A stretch of DNA of 64,000 nucleotides, from the NCBI GenBank assembly GCA_965112735.1, contig OZ218950.1, forward strand, positions 1,178,001 to 1,242,000, given 5' to 3'. Position numbers and translations under genes: made by a program. Within the stretch, counting starts at the first letter, position 1, and each line of letters starts with the position of its first letter. The stretch comes from Phaeosaccion multiseriatum (lineage: Eukaryota; Ochrophyta, other classes). This document shows positions 38,201-50,200 of this stretch, one piece after another. The notes under the pieces were generated by a model, which had not been told where the DNA came from, ran no database searches, and saw only the letters and a list, made by a program, of their open reading frames with translations.

Positions 38201-41200
38201 CACAACCTTCCCTATATGCTTCGCAGTTCTGAGGAAGTTCATTGCCTCCGCAAGCTCATCCCTCAAGTCGAACGCCTTCACTGGTAGCGCCTCAGCCCTG
38301 CCCGCCTCACTGTCCGCTGTCAGCTGCTCCAGCCCAGCGAACGCCCAGCCCTGCTTCTCGGCCTTGAAGTCGTCTGCTATCATGGAGTCCAGCGCAATCA
38401 GCTCGTACAGCACGTCGGGCCTGGCAGCCTTCATCGCCTCCCTGGTCCACACGCCTCGCTTGCCGATCTCCATGAAGCGCCCGTTCTTCGTCAGCAGCTC
38501 CAGAGAGTAAGGGATGAAGTTGTCGGACAGGCAATTGAGCACCACATCCACCTTTGCAGCTCCCATGGAAGCCTTGAAGGCCTCCGCATCTCGCGACGAC
38601 GCAATGTTCTTCACGCCCAGGCCTCGCAAGTAGGCGTGCTTCTCCTCGGATCCAGCAGTGGCGTAGATCTCCGCTCCGATGCGCTGAGCAATCTGCACGG
38701 CCACCAGACCCACTCCACCTGACGCGGCATGGATGAGCACCTTCTCACCACGCTTCAAGCCAGCGAGTTGCTCAAAGGCGTGCACCACTGTGAGCCACGC
38801 GATAGGCAGCGCTGCCATGTCCTCGAAGGTCCTGTTAGAAGGCATGATGGCCAGACACACGTCACGTGTCGTTACGTGGGAGCAGAAGCATCCCTGGTCC
38901 GGAAACCCGTAGACCTTGTCTCCCACTTGAAAGCGCGAGTTTCGCGATGCTCGAGTGACCACCCCCGATAGCTCGATGCCAGGCTGTCCAGGGTCGCCAG
39001 GGTACAGGTCGAGCACGTTCAGCACGTCTCTGAAGTTGAGCCCCACCGCCTTGACACAAATTTCAATCTCCCCGTCCTGCAAGGCAGTGTCTCTCTCGGA
39101 AGGGAGTACGTCTCTGCGCTTCAAGCCTCCTTCGATGCTTCCCCTCGCCATGAGATCGAAGGAGAAGGGAAGGCTGACTACCGAGGAGCGAGTCAACTGA
39201 GGCGTCTCGCACTCTCCTCCTTGCACACGCACGTCCTGACTCTGAAGGGGAAGACACAACACCAAGCTCATGTCCTCCACATCCGCTTCCACGACCATGA
39301 TCTGCATCTCTGGCCGCTCGATACGAACGGAGCGAATCATGCCAAAGACCAGCATGTGTGCCCATCCCTCGCCCCCACCGCTCAGCGTGTCGTGTAGTAG
39401 CACCATCAAGGGGAGTTGTCTCTTGGCCAGCTGCTGCGTTACCGCCAGCAGCTTCTGTGCTTCCTGCTGAGCGGCGCTGGCTGACGACCTTGCCGTCTGT
39501 CCCTCCTCTCTCCCACCGCCGATCACGTACAGCACTCGCGACCACTCGCCCCTCTCCAAGGCCCTCACCACATCCTGGTCATAGGCACGCTCCTGCACAC
39601 GCAGCGTAACGTGCTCGGGCACTGATTGCTCAATACGCTTCACCAACGCTGTAGCTGCACTTACTCTATCTACCAAAGCCAGCCACGTCTCCTTCTCCAC
39701 ACCATCCTTCCCCGTGGTGGTTGCCAGAGCCAGAGCCTTGTCTGGCTGCCACTCCAGATAGTATAAGGCTCGACGAAGAGGGTTCAGGAGCGTAAAGCCC
39801 TTGGCCCTCTGCAGCTTGACGCCCTTCATGGTCACGAGCACGTACTGGCTGTCAAAGTCGGCAATGACAATGTCAAAGTTGACGCTGTCGCGCTTGTCGC
39901 TGATCTCGGTGAGCACGGTATGCACCCACACCTTGTCTCCTCTGATGGCGCCCTTCGCAACCACGTCATTGCATCCAGCTGGCAAGAACGTACCACCCTT
40001 GGTTAGATCAGAAGGTAGAAGCGCAAGCATGGTGTGTGCGGCACTGTCCAGCACGGCGGGGTGGAGGTAGAATCCACGCACCTCCCACTCAGAGCACAGG
40101 CTGGGGTCCTGCGCTGTCGCCACGGACAGAGCCTGTCCCTCGGCAGCGTACAAGCGCTCTGTTCGCCTGAAGCGGGGGCCGTAGTTGAAGCCGGCCTTGG
40201 CGAACGTGGCGTACAGCTCACCCGACACGTCTCGCTGCCCCACTGCCTCCTGGATGCTCCTCACGTCCATCATTGCAGTAGCCTCTCTTGCCTCCAGCAC
40301 CACTGACGCCGCCCTGGCCACAGCCTCACCTGCCTTGCCGCGGGAGCCGCCCGTGATCCGCGTCTTACCGTGGGCAGAGAGGAACACGTTCACCTCCGAG
40401 CATGCCACCGTCGTGGACCCATCCACCATCCGCTCCACGCCAGGTACACGGACGCCTGCCACCTCCAGCGGGGCCGTGAAGACGAGGCCCTTCATGCGCA
40501 CCTGGCCATCTGCGGGGAAGGCCTCGCCCCTCAGCAGCGTGGCCAGGGCCAGCTCAATGTAGCCCATGCCCGGCATGAGCACCACCCCCCCCACTGCGTG
40601 CTCCTGCAGCAGGCCCTTGAGCCTTGGAGAGAATGGGCAGGACAGCAGCACCCCGCCCTTCTCATCTCGCACCCCTCCACTCGGAAATAAAGCGTGATTA
40701 TCGCTCTTGTACCACGGGAAGGCCACACGATTCGGGAAGAGCGCCTCCTCCTTGACGAAGCGGCCCCCATCGCTTTTCATACCAGCCGTCAGTACGGAGT
40801 CACTCTTCTCCCCATGGCTCCTCAGCAGCACGTGTGCATTCGTTCCTCCCGCCCCGAATGAGCTCACCCCCACCAACATATCTCCCTCGTCCTCCAGCTG
40901 CACCATCACCGACGGGAGCTGCACGGGGAAGCCGTCCATGTCCAGCTCCGGGTTGACGCTCTCGAGGTGAAGGTTGGCGGGCACGGCGCGGTGCTGCAGC
41001 ATCAAGACGGCCTTGATGAGCCCGGCAATGCCCGCCGCACCCTCCAGATGGCCAATGTTGGTCTTGACTGCACCCACCACAAGCCGGAAAGAGTCGTCAC
41101 GGTTCTTCCCGTACGTGGCCTTCAGAGCGCTCATCTCGATGGGGTCGCCTAGCGAGGTTCCCGTGCCGTGCGCCTCCACGATGCGTACCTCGGAGCCCTC

Positions 41201-44200
41201 TCGACCGGCCTCACGCAGCGTCGCCTCGATGAGTCTCTGCTGGGCGGCGGGGCTGGGGGCCGTGAGGCGGGCACTGGTTCCGTTGTGGTTCACGGCACAG
41301 CCCTCAATCACAGCGAGGACCGTGTCTCCGGCAGCGAGGGCGTCATCCAAAAGTTTCAGCACAACGGCACCGCATCCTTCACCACGCACGTATCCGTTTG
41401 CCGACGCGTCGAACGTCTTGCAGCGCCTGAGAAGGGCATGGGAATTGTGGGATGGGGTGAGGTAAGTTGACTTGGTAAGGCACTCAAGTCGTTCTCACTT
41501 GTTGCCTGTACACTGTGCGATTTGCCAGAGAGGCGATGGCCAAAGGGAGAAGAGGGGTGAACACAAACAGGAATGGAAGCACTCCACACATAAGCGCACG
41601 TACCCGTCGGGCGATAAGAAACCACTTCCCTTCAGCCTTTCGAAGCTCTGCGTGCCCAGCAACAGATTCACTCCGCCCACCACGGCTGCGTCGCACTTGC
41701 CCATGCGTAAGCTGCTGCAAGCGCTGTCCAGGGCCACCAGAGAGGACGAGCACGCCGTGTCAGTGGTCATGGACGGGCCCTGCAGTCCGAGCGTGTACGA
41801 CAGACGATTGGACACGCTTGCCCCGGCTGCGCCCATGGTGCTATACGCGCCTGTCGAGGATGAGCCTTCCCCGACTGCTCCCCAGTCACTGCCGCTCATG
41901 CCCACGAACACTCCGGTCTGACTGCCCCTCAGGCTTCGCTTGGTATAGCCCGCATTCACAAGCGCCTCCAGTCCCACCTCCAGCATCACCCGTTGGTGTG
42001 GGTCCATGGCAGAAGCCTCAGGACTGGATATGCCGAACACAGATGAATCGAACATTTCCACGCCGTCGATGAAGCTTCCTTGCCACTGCTGCTCATCCTC
42101 CTCCTTGCTCGCCCAGCGGTCGAGCGGAGCAGGATGGACACAGTCCTTGCCATTGCTAAGCATGGCCCAAAACTCCTCTGGGCTGTTCGAACCACCTGGC
42201 AAGCGGCAGGCCATGCCCACCACTGCCAACGGTGCCTTCGTGTCGCCCCCCTGGTATCCAACCGACTCACTCTCACCCTCATCATCCTCCTCAGATCCCA
42301 TCACCAAGGTTTCCAGCCAGGTAGACAGTGCTAGGACTGAGGGGTGACTGAAGAGCACGTCGTTGGGGACGGACACGCCGAAGCGAGCTTGGAGTCGACT
42401 CCGAAGCTCCACCGTAGACATGGAGTCCAGCCCAGCCTCCATCAAAGGCGTATCAGCCTTGAGCACGGTGCCCGCTTCACCAATGCATGCCGTTGCGATC
42501 TCCGTGACGACGCCTTCCAGCATGGGCTTCCGACTCGGCTCTGGCATCTCCAGCAGGTCACGCCTCACGGCAGCAGTAACGCTGTTCTCCACCCTGCTAC
42601 CCAAGCCCGCACCCTCTACGAGGGCCTCAAGCATTGTCGAGCCACCAAAAGCCCCCGGCGCGGATGCTTGCCAGTCCATTCCCGGCGCCACCAGGAGCTC
42701 GCGTGATGCCGCAGATGGGGCTGACACGCTGGCATCAAGCGCCGCCATACCCAATGCCTTACTGATGAGCCCAACGCCGGCCATCTCCAGACTGGCCATG
42801 GCAACTTCGGACCGAGCGGCCATGCCAGCTTCGGCCCACGGCCCCCACTGCAGGGCCACAGAGCTGGAGTGACCGAGACGCCGACGATGCTGCATCAGCC
42901 CGTCCACAGCAGCGTTGGCTGCAGCATAGTTGGCCTGGCCTGCATTACCTAGCACACCTGCCATGGATGTGTAGGACACAAAGAAGTCCAAGGGCCAGGC
43001 CATCTGCAGCGACAGCTCGTGCAGATTCCAAGCGCCCTCCACCTTCGGCTTGAAGACCTCTTTGATACTCTCGGGCGTCTGGTCCACCAGCAAGCGATCG
43101 TCGAGCACGCCAGCAGCATGGATGACACCTCGCACGGGCGGCATGCTGCTGAGCGCCGTGCCTAGGGCCTTCTCAAGCGACTGCGCGCTAGACACATCGC
43201 ACGATACAGCCTTGGTGCTCACCCCGCCGGGCACGTTGAGAAGCTCCTCCCACAGCGACTGGGAGTCCGCCTTGACCTCTCCCCCTCGCGAGAGCAGTAC
43301 AAGATGACGAGCTCCTTTATCAGCCAAATGCTTCGCAGTCGCCAGCCCCAGTGCCCCCAGCCCACCGCTGATAACGTAAGTCCCATCTCGCACGACGGGA
43401 ATGCCACACTCAGGGCTACTGAGCACAACCTTCCCTATATGCTTCGCAGTTCTGAGGAAGTTCATTGCCTCCGCAAGCTCATCCCTCAAGTCGAACGCCT
43501 TCACTGGTAGCGCCTCAGCCCTGCCCGCCTCACTGTCCGCTGTCAGCTGCTCCAGCCCAGCGAACGCCCAGCCCTGCTTCTCGGCCTTGAAGTCGTCTGC
43601 TATCATGGAGTCCAGCGCAATCAGCTCGTACAGCACGTCGGGCCTGGCAGCCTTCATCGCCTCCCTGGTCCACACGCCTCGCTTGCCGATCTCCATGAAG
43701 CGCCCGTTCTTCGTCAGCAGCTCCAGAGAGTAAGGGATGAAGTTGTCGGACAGGCAATTGAGCACCACATCCACCTTTGCAGCTCCCATGGAAGCCTTGA
43801 AGGCCTCCGCATCTCGCGACGACGCAATGTTCTTCACGCCCAGGCCTCGCAAGTAGGCGTGCTTCTCCTCGGATCCAGCAGTGGCGTAGATCTCCGCTCC
43901 GATGCGCTGAGCAATCTGCACGGCCACCAGACCCACTCCACCTGACGCGGCATGGATGAGCACCTTCTCACCACGCTTCAAGCCAGCGAGTTGCTCAAAG
44001 GCGTGCACCACTGTGAGCCACGCGATAGGCAGCGCTGCCATGTCCTCGAAGGTCCTGTTAGAAGGCATGATGGCCAGACACACGTCACGTGTCGTTACGT
44101 GGGAGCAGAAGCATCCCTGGTCCGGAAACCCGTAGACCTTGTCTCCCACTTGAAAGCGCGAGTTTCGCGATGCTCGAGTGACCACCCCCGATAGCTCGAT

Positions 44201-47200
44201 GCCAGGCTGTCCAGGGTCGCCAGGGTACAGGTCGAGCACGTTCAGCACGTCTCTGAAGTTGAGCCCCACCGCCTTGACACAAATTTCAATCTCCCCGTCC
44301 TGCAAGGCAGTGTCTCTCTCGGAAGGGAGTACGTCTCTGCGCTTCAAGCCTCCTTCGATGCTTCCCCTCGCCATGAGATCGAAGGAGAAGGGAAGGCTGA
44401 CTACCGAGGAGCGAGTCAACTGAGGCGTCTCGCACTCTCCTCCTTGCACACGCACGTCCTGACTCTGAAGGGGAAGACACAACACCAAGCTCATGTCCTC
44501 CACATCCGCTTCCACGACCATGATCTGCATCTCTGGCCGCTCGATACGAACGGAGCGAATCATGCCAAAGACCAGCATGTGTGCCCATCCCTCGCCCCCA
44601 CCGCTCAGCGTGTCGTGTAGTAGCACCATCAAGGGGAGTTGTCTCTTGGCCAGCTGCTGCGTTACCGCCAGCAGCTTCTGTGCTTCCTGCTGAGCGGCGC
44701 TGGCTGACGACCTTGCCGTCTGTCCCTCCTCTCTCCCACCGCCGATCACGTACAGCACTCGCGACCACTCGCCCCTCTCCAAGGCCCTCACCACATCCTG
44801 GTCATAGGCACGCTCCTGCACACGCAGCGTAACGTGCTCGGGCACTGATTGCTCAATACGCTTCACCAACGCTGTAGCTGCACTTACTCTATCTACCAAA
44901 GCCAGCCACGTCTCCTTCTCCACACCATCCTTCCCCGTGGTGGTTGCCAGAGCCAGAGCCTTGTCTGGCTGCCACTCCAGATAGTATAAGGCTCGACGAA
45001 GAGGGTTCAGGAGCGTAAAGCCCTTGGCCCTCTGCAGCTTGACGCCCTTCATGGTCACGAGCACGTACTGGCTGTCAAAGTCGGCAATGACAATGTCAAA
45101 GTTGACGCTGTCGCGCTTGTCGCTGATCTCGGTGAGCACGGTATGCACCCACACCTTGTCTCCTCTGATGGCGCCCTTCGCAACCACGTCATTGCATCCA
45201 GCTGGCAAGAACGTACCACCCTTGGTTAGATCAGAAGGTAGAAGCGCAAGCATGGTGTGTGCGGCACTGTCCAGCACGGCGGGGTGGAGGTAGAATCCAC
45301 GCACCTCCCACTCAGAGCACAGGCTGGGGTCCTGCGCTGTCGCCACGGACAGAGCCTGTCCCTCGGCAGCGTACAAGCGCTCTGTTCGCCTGAAGCGGGG
45401 GCCGTAGTTGAAGCCGGCCTTGGCGAACGTGGCGTACAGCTCACCCGACACGTCTCGCTGCCCCACTGCCTCCTGGATGCTCCTCACGTCCATCATTGCA
45501 GTAGCCTCTCTTGCCTCCAGCACCACTGACGCCGCCCTGGCCACAGCCTCACCTGCCTTGCCGCGGGAGCCGCCCGTGATCCGCGTCTTACCGTGGGCAG
45601 AGAGGAACACGTTCACCTCCGAGCATGCCACCGTCGTGGACCCATCCACCATCCGCTCCACGCCAGGTACACGGACGCCTGCCACCTCCAGCGGGGCCGT
45701 GAAGACGAGGCCCTTCATGCGCACCTGGCCATCTGCGGGGAAGGCCTCGCCCCTCAGCAGCGTGGCCAGGGCCAGCTCAATGTAGCCCATGCCCGGCATG
45801 AGCACCACCCCCCACTGCGTGCTCCTGCAGCAGGCCCTTGAGCCTTGGAGAGAATGGGCAGGACAGCAGCACCCCGCCCTTCTCATCTCGCACCCCTCCA
45901 CTCGGAAATAAAGCGTGATTATCGCTCTTGTACCACGGGAAGGCCACACGATTCGGGAAGAGCGCCTCCTCCTTGACGAAGCGGCCCCCATCGCTTTTCA
46001 TACCAGCCGTCAGTACGGAGTCACTCTTCTCCCCATGGCTCCTCAGCAGCACGTGTGCATTCGTTCCTCCCGCCCCGAATGAGCTCACCCCCACCAACAT
46101 ATCTCCCTCGTCCTCCAGCTGCACCATCACCGACGGGAGCTGCACGGGGAAGCCGTCCATGTCCAGCTCCGGGTTGACGCTCTCGAGGTGAAGGTTGGCG
46201 GGCACGGCGCGGTGCTGCAGCATCAAGACGGCCTTGATGAGCCCGGCAATGCCCGCCGCACCCTCCAGATGGCCAATGTTGGTCTTGACTGCACCCACCA
46301 CAAGCCGGAAAGAGTCGTCACGGTTCTTCCCGTACGTGGCCTTCAGAGCGCTCATCTCGATGGGGTCGCCTAGCGAGGTTCCCGTGCCGTGCGCCTCCAC
46401 GATGCGTATCTCGGAGCCCTCTCGACCGGCCTCACGCAGCGTCGCCTCGATGAGTCTCTGCTGGGCGGCGGGGCTGGGGGCCGTGAGGCGGGCACTGGTT
46501 CCGTTGTGGTTCACGGCACAGCCCTCAATCACAGCGAGGACCGTGTCTCCGGCAGCGAGGGCGTCATCCAAAAGTTTCAGCACAACGGCACCGCATCCTT
46601 CACCACGCACGTATCCGTTTGCCGACGCGTCGAACGTCTTGCAGCGCCTGAGAAGGGCATGGGTAGCGTGAGGGGAGTTTTAGTCGGCGGCGCAAGTAAA
46701 GTCGGACGAGACGGAGGAGCAGAGAGCGGAGGTACAAAATGTGTTAGAAGTCGTACTTAGCACTTACCAGTCCGGCGACAGGAAGCCGCTGCCCTGAATG
46801 TCCTCAAAGGCCACTGGCCCGAGCAAGCAATTGACGCCCCCGACGACAGCGGAATCGCACTTGCCCATGCGTAAGCTGCTGCAAGCGTTTTCCAAGGCCA
46901 CCAGCGATGACGAGCACGCCGTGTCAGTGGTCATGGACGGGCCCTGCAGCCCCAGCACGTACGAGAGCCGATTGGCAACGCCACATTGGATGCGACCCAT
47001 AGTGCGGTATACTCCAGCCCCTACATCCTTGCCCTGGTAGCCCCAGTCGCCGAGGCTCATCATGCCGATGAAGACGCCTGCCCGACTGCCCGCCAAGCTT
47101 GCTTTGTCGCACCCCGCGTTGACCAATGCCTCGTATCCAACCTCCAGCATCACTCGCTGGTGCGGATCCATCGCAGCCGCTTCGGCAAACGAGATGCCGA

Positions 47201-50200
47201 ATACGGCGGGGTCAAACATTTCCACCTCAGCAATGAAGCTGCCTTGCCAATCCTCGCTCCCCTCTTTTCCCGCCCACCGGTTCAGAGGGGCAGTCTGAAT
47301 GCAGTCAGTACCTGCGCGCAGCATTGACCAGAAGGCCTCTGGACTGTTCGAGCCCCCCGGAAAGCGGCACGCCATGCCCACAATAGCCAGGGGGGCAGTC
47401 ATGCTACCTCCAGCCGGTTCAGCATTCCTCTCCTCATATTCACCCTCCTCAGCCCCCAAGACCAAGCCCTCGAGCCACTCAGCCAGCGCTGCCACTGAGG
47501 GGTGACTGAAGAGCACGTCGTTGGGGACCGGCACGCCGAAGCGAGCTTGGAGTCGACTCCGAAGCTCCACCGTAGACATAGAGTCCAGCCCAGCCTCCAT
47601 CAAAGGCCTCAAAGCGTCGAGCTCGATGTCTGCTTCCCCAATGCATGCTTTCGCCATCTCCATGATTAAAGCCTGCAGCATGGGCTTTCGCTCTTCCTCC
47701 GACAGCTCCAGTAGGTCGCGCTTAACCTCGGTAGTCACACTGTTGCTAGCCTTGTTCTGCGGTCCCACCATCGAAGCCTCTCTAACGAGAGCATCAAGCA
47801 TCCCCGGGTTGCCAGCCGCCTGAGAAAAGGCGGGCCAGTCCATGCCAGGCAGGACCAAGAGCTCGCGCGATACCGCAGATGGGGCTGACACGCCGGCATC
47901 AAGCGCCGCCATACCTAATGCCTTACTGATGAGCCCAACGCCGGCCATCTCCAGACTGGCCATGGCAACTTCGGACCGAGCGGCCATGCCAGCTTCGCCC
48001 CACGGCCCCCACTGCAGGGCCACAGAGCTGGAGTGACCGAGACGCCGACGATGCTGCATCAGCCCGTCCACAGCAGCGTTGGCTGCAGCATAGTTGGCCT
48101 GGCCTGCATTGCCTAGCACACCTGCCATGGATGTGTAGGACACAAAGAAGTCCAAGGGCCAGGCCATCTGCAGCGACAGCTCGTGCAGATTCCAAGCGCC
48201 CTCCACCTTCGGCTTGAAGACCTCTTCGATACTCTCGGGCGTCTGGTCCACCAGCAAGCGATCGTCGAGCACGCCGGCAGCGTGGATGACACCTCGCACG
48301 GGCGGCATGCTGCTGAGCGCCGTGCCTAGGGCCTTCTCAAGCGACTGCGCGCTAGACACGTCGCACGATACTGCCTTGGTGCTCACCCCGCCGGGCACGT
48401 TGAGAAGCTCCTCCCACAGCGACTGGGAGTCCGCTTTGACCTTTCCCCCTCGCGAGAGCAGTACAAGATGACGAGCTCCTTTATCAGCCAAATGCTTCGC
48501 AGTCGCCAGCCCCAGTGCCCCCAGCCCACCGCTGATAACGTAAGTCCCATCTCGCACGACGGGAATGCCACACTCAGGGCTACTGAGCACAACCTTCCCT
48601 ATATGCTTCGCAGTTCTGAGGAAGTTCATTGCCTCCGCAAGCTCATCCCTCAAGTCGAACGCCTTCACTGGTAGCGCCTCGGCCCTGCCCGCCTCACTGT
48701 CCGCTGTCAGCTGCTCCAGCCTAGCGAACGCCCAGCCCTGCTTCTCGGCCTTGAAGTCGTCTGCTATCATGGAGTCCAGCGCAATCAGCTCGTACAGCAC
48801 GTCGGGCCTGGCAGCCTTCATCGCCTCCCCGGTCCACACGCCTCGCTTGCCGATCTCCATGAAGCGCCCGTTCTTCGTCAGCAGCTCCAGAGAGTAAGGG
48901 ATGAAGTTGTCGGACAGGCAATTGAGCACCACATCCACCTTTGCAGCTCCCATGGAAGCCTTGAAGGCCTCCGCATCTCTCGACGACGCAACGTGCTTCA
49001 CGCCCAGGCCTCGTAAGTAGGCGTGCTTCTCCTCGGATCCAGCAGTGGCGTAGATCTCCGCTCCGATGCGCTGAGCAATCTGCACGGCCACCAGACCCAC
49101 TCCATCTGACGCGGCATGGATGAGCACCTTCTCACCACGCTTCAAGCCAGCGAGTTGCTCAAAGGCGTGCACCACTGTGAGCCACGCGATAGGCAACGCT
49201 GCCATGTCATCAAAGGTCCTGTTGGAAGGCATGATGGCCAGACACACGTCACGTGTCGTTACGTGGGAGCAGAAGCAGCCCTTGTCCGGAAACCCGTAGA
49301 CCTTGTCTCCCACTTGAAAGCGCGAGTTTCGCGATGCTCGAGTGACCACCCCCGATAGCTCGATGCCAGGCTGCCCAGGGTCGCCAGGGTACAGGTCGAG
49401 CACATTCAGCACGTCTCTGAAGTTGAGCCCCACCGCCTTGACACAAATTTCAATCTCCCCGTCCTGCAAGGCAGCGTGTCTCTCGGAAGGGAGTACGTCT
49501 CTGCGCTTCAAGCCTCCCTCGATGCTTCCCCTCGCCATGAGATCGAAGGAGAAGGGAAGACTGACTACCGAGGAGCGAGTCAACTGAGGTGTGAGATATC
49601 GTCCGTCTCGCACCCAAACGTCCTGCCCCAGTGATGCAATGGCCCAGCACTTGGGCAGGTCCTCGCTGCCCACGTCCACCACTGTCATGGCCAGCGAAGG
49701 GTGCTCGACACGAGCGGTTCGAATCATGCCGTACACCCAGTGATGCCTCCACCCCTCGCCGCCACTCAGCGTGTCCTGCACCAGCACCATCAAGGGAGCT
49801 GGCCTTCGTAAGAGCTGCTGTAGCAACGAGAGGAGCGTCTGTGCCTCTTGGCTGGGGCTCTGCTGCTTGCCGCCGAACAAGGTGCACACCACACGGCCCC
49901 ATCCTGCTGGCGCTTCTGACGCGAGGGTGGAGTCGTCGATGATCTTGACCTCCCTCTCCGTCAGTGTCACAGATATGGGCAAGCTCTCTTTCGCTGCCTT
50001 GTCCAAGCTACCACGAGCGCCGCTGGTGAGGAGCAGCCAAGCTTCCTCTCGCTCTTCCACGTCACCTCTGCTGCGGGAGATGGAATCGTTGGGCAGCCAC
50101 TCTAGAGAATACAGCGCTCGGCTGACAGGGTTGGTGCGGGAGAAGCCTCGGGCGAGCTGCATCCGGAAGCGGTTAAGCTGCACGAGCACTTGCTTCGTCT

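Noticed and set aside
45814-45991. Arg/Ser-rich N-terminus of the open frame reaching 45,991
   Set aside because: It is out-of-frame reading of the KS-DH linker upstream of the poly-C shift; real sequence begins at GVVLMPG.
36204-46647. Mobile element as the cause of the 5.2-kb repeat
   Set aside because: No transposase, terminal repeats or target-site duplications; the unit ends fall at the shared KS intron and the content is PKS coding sequence.
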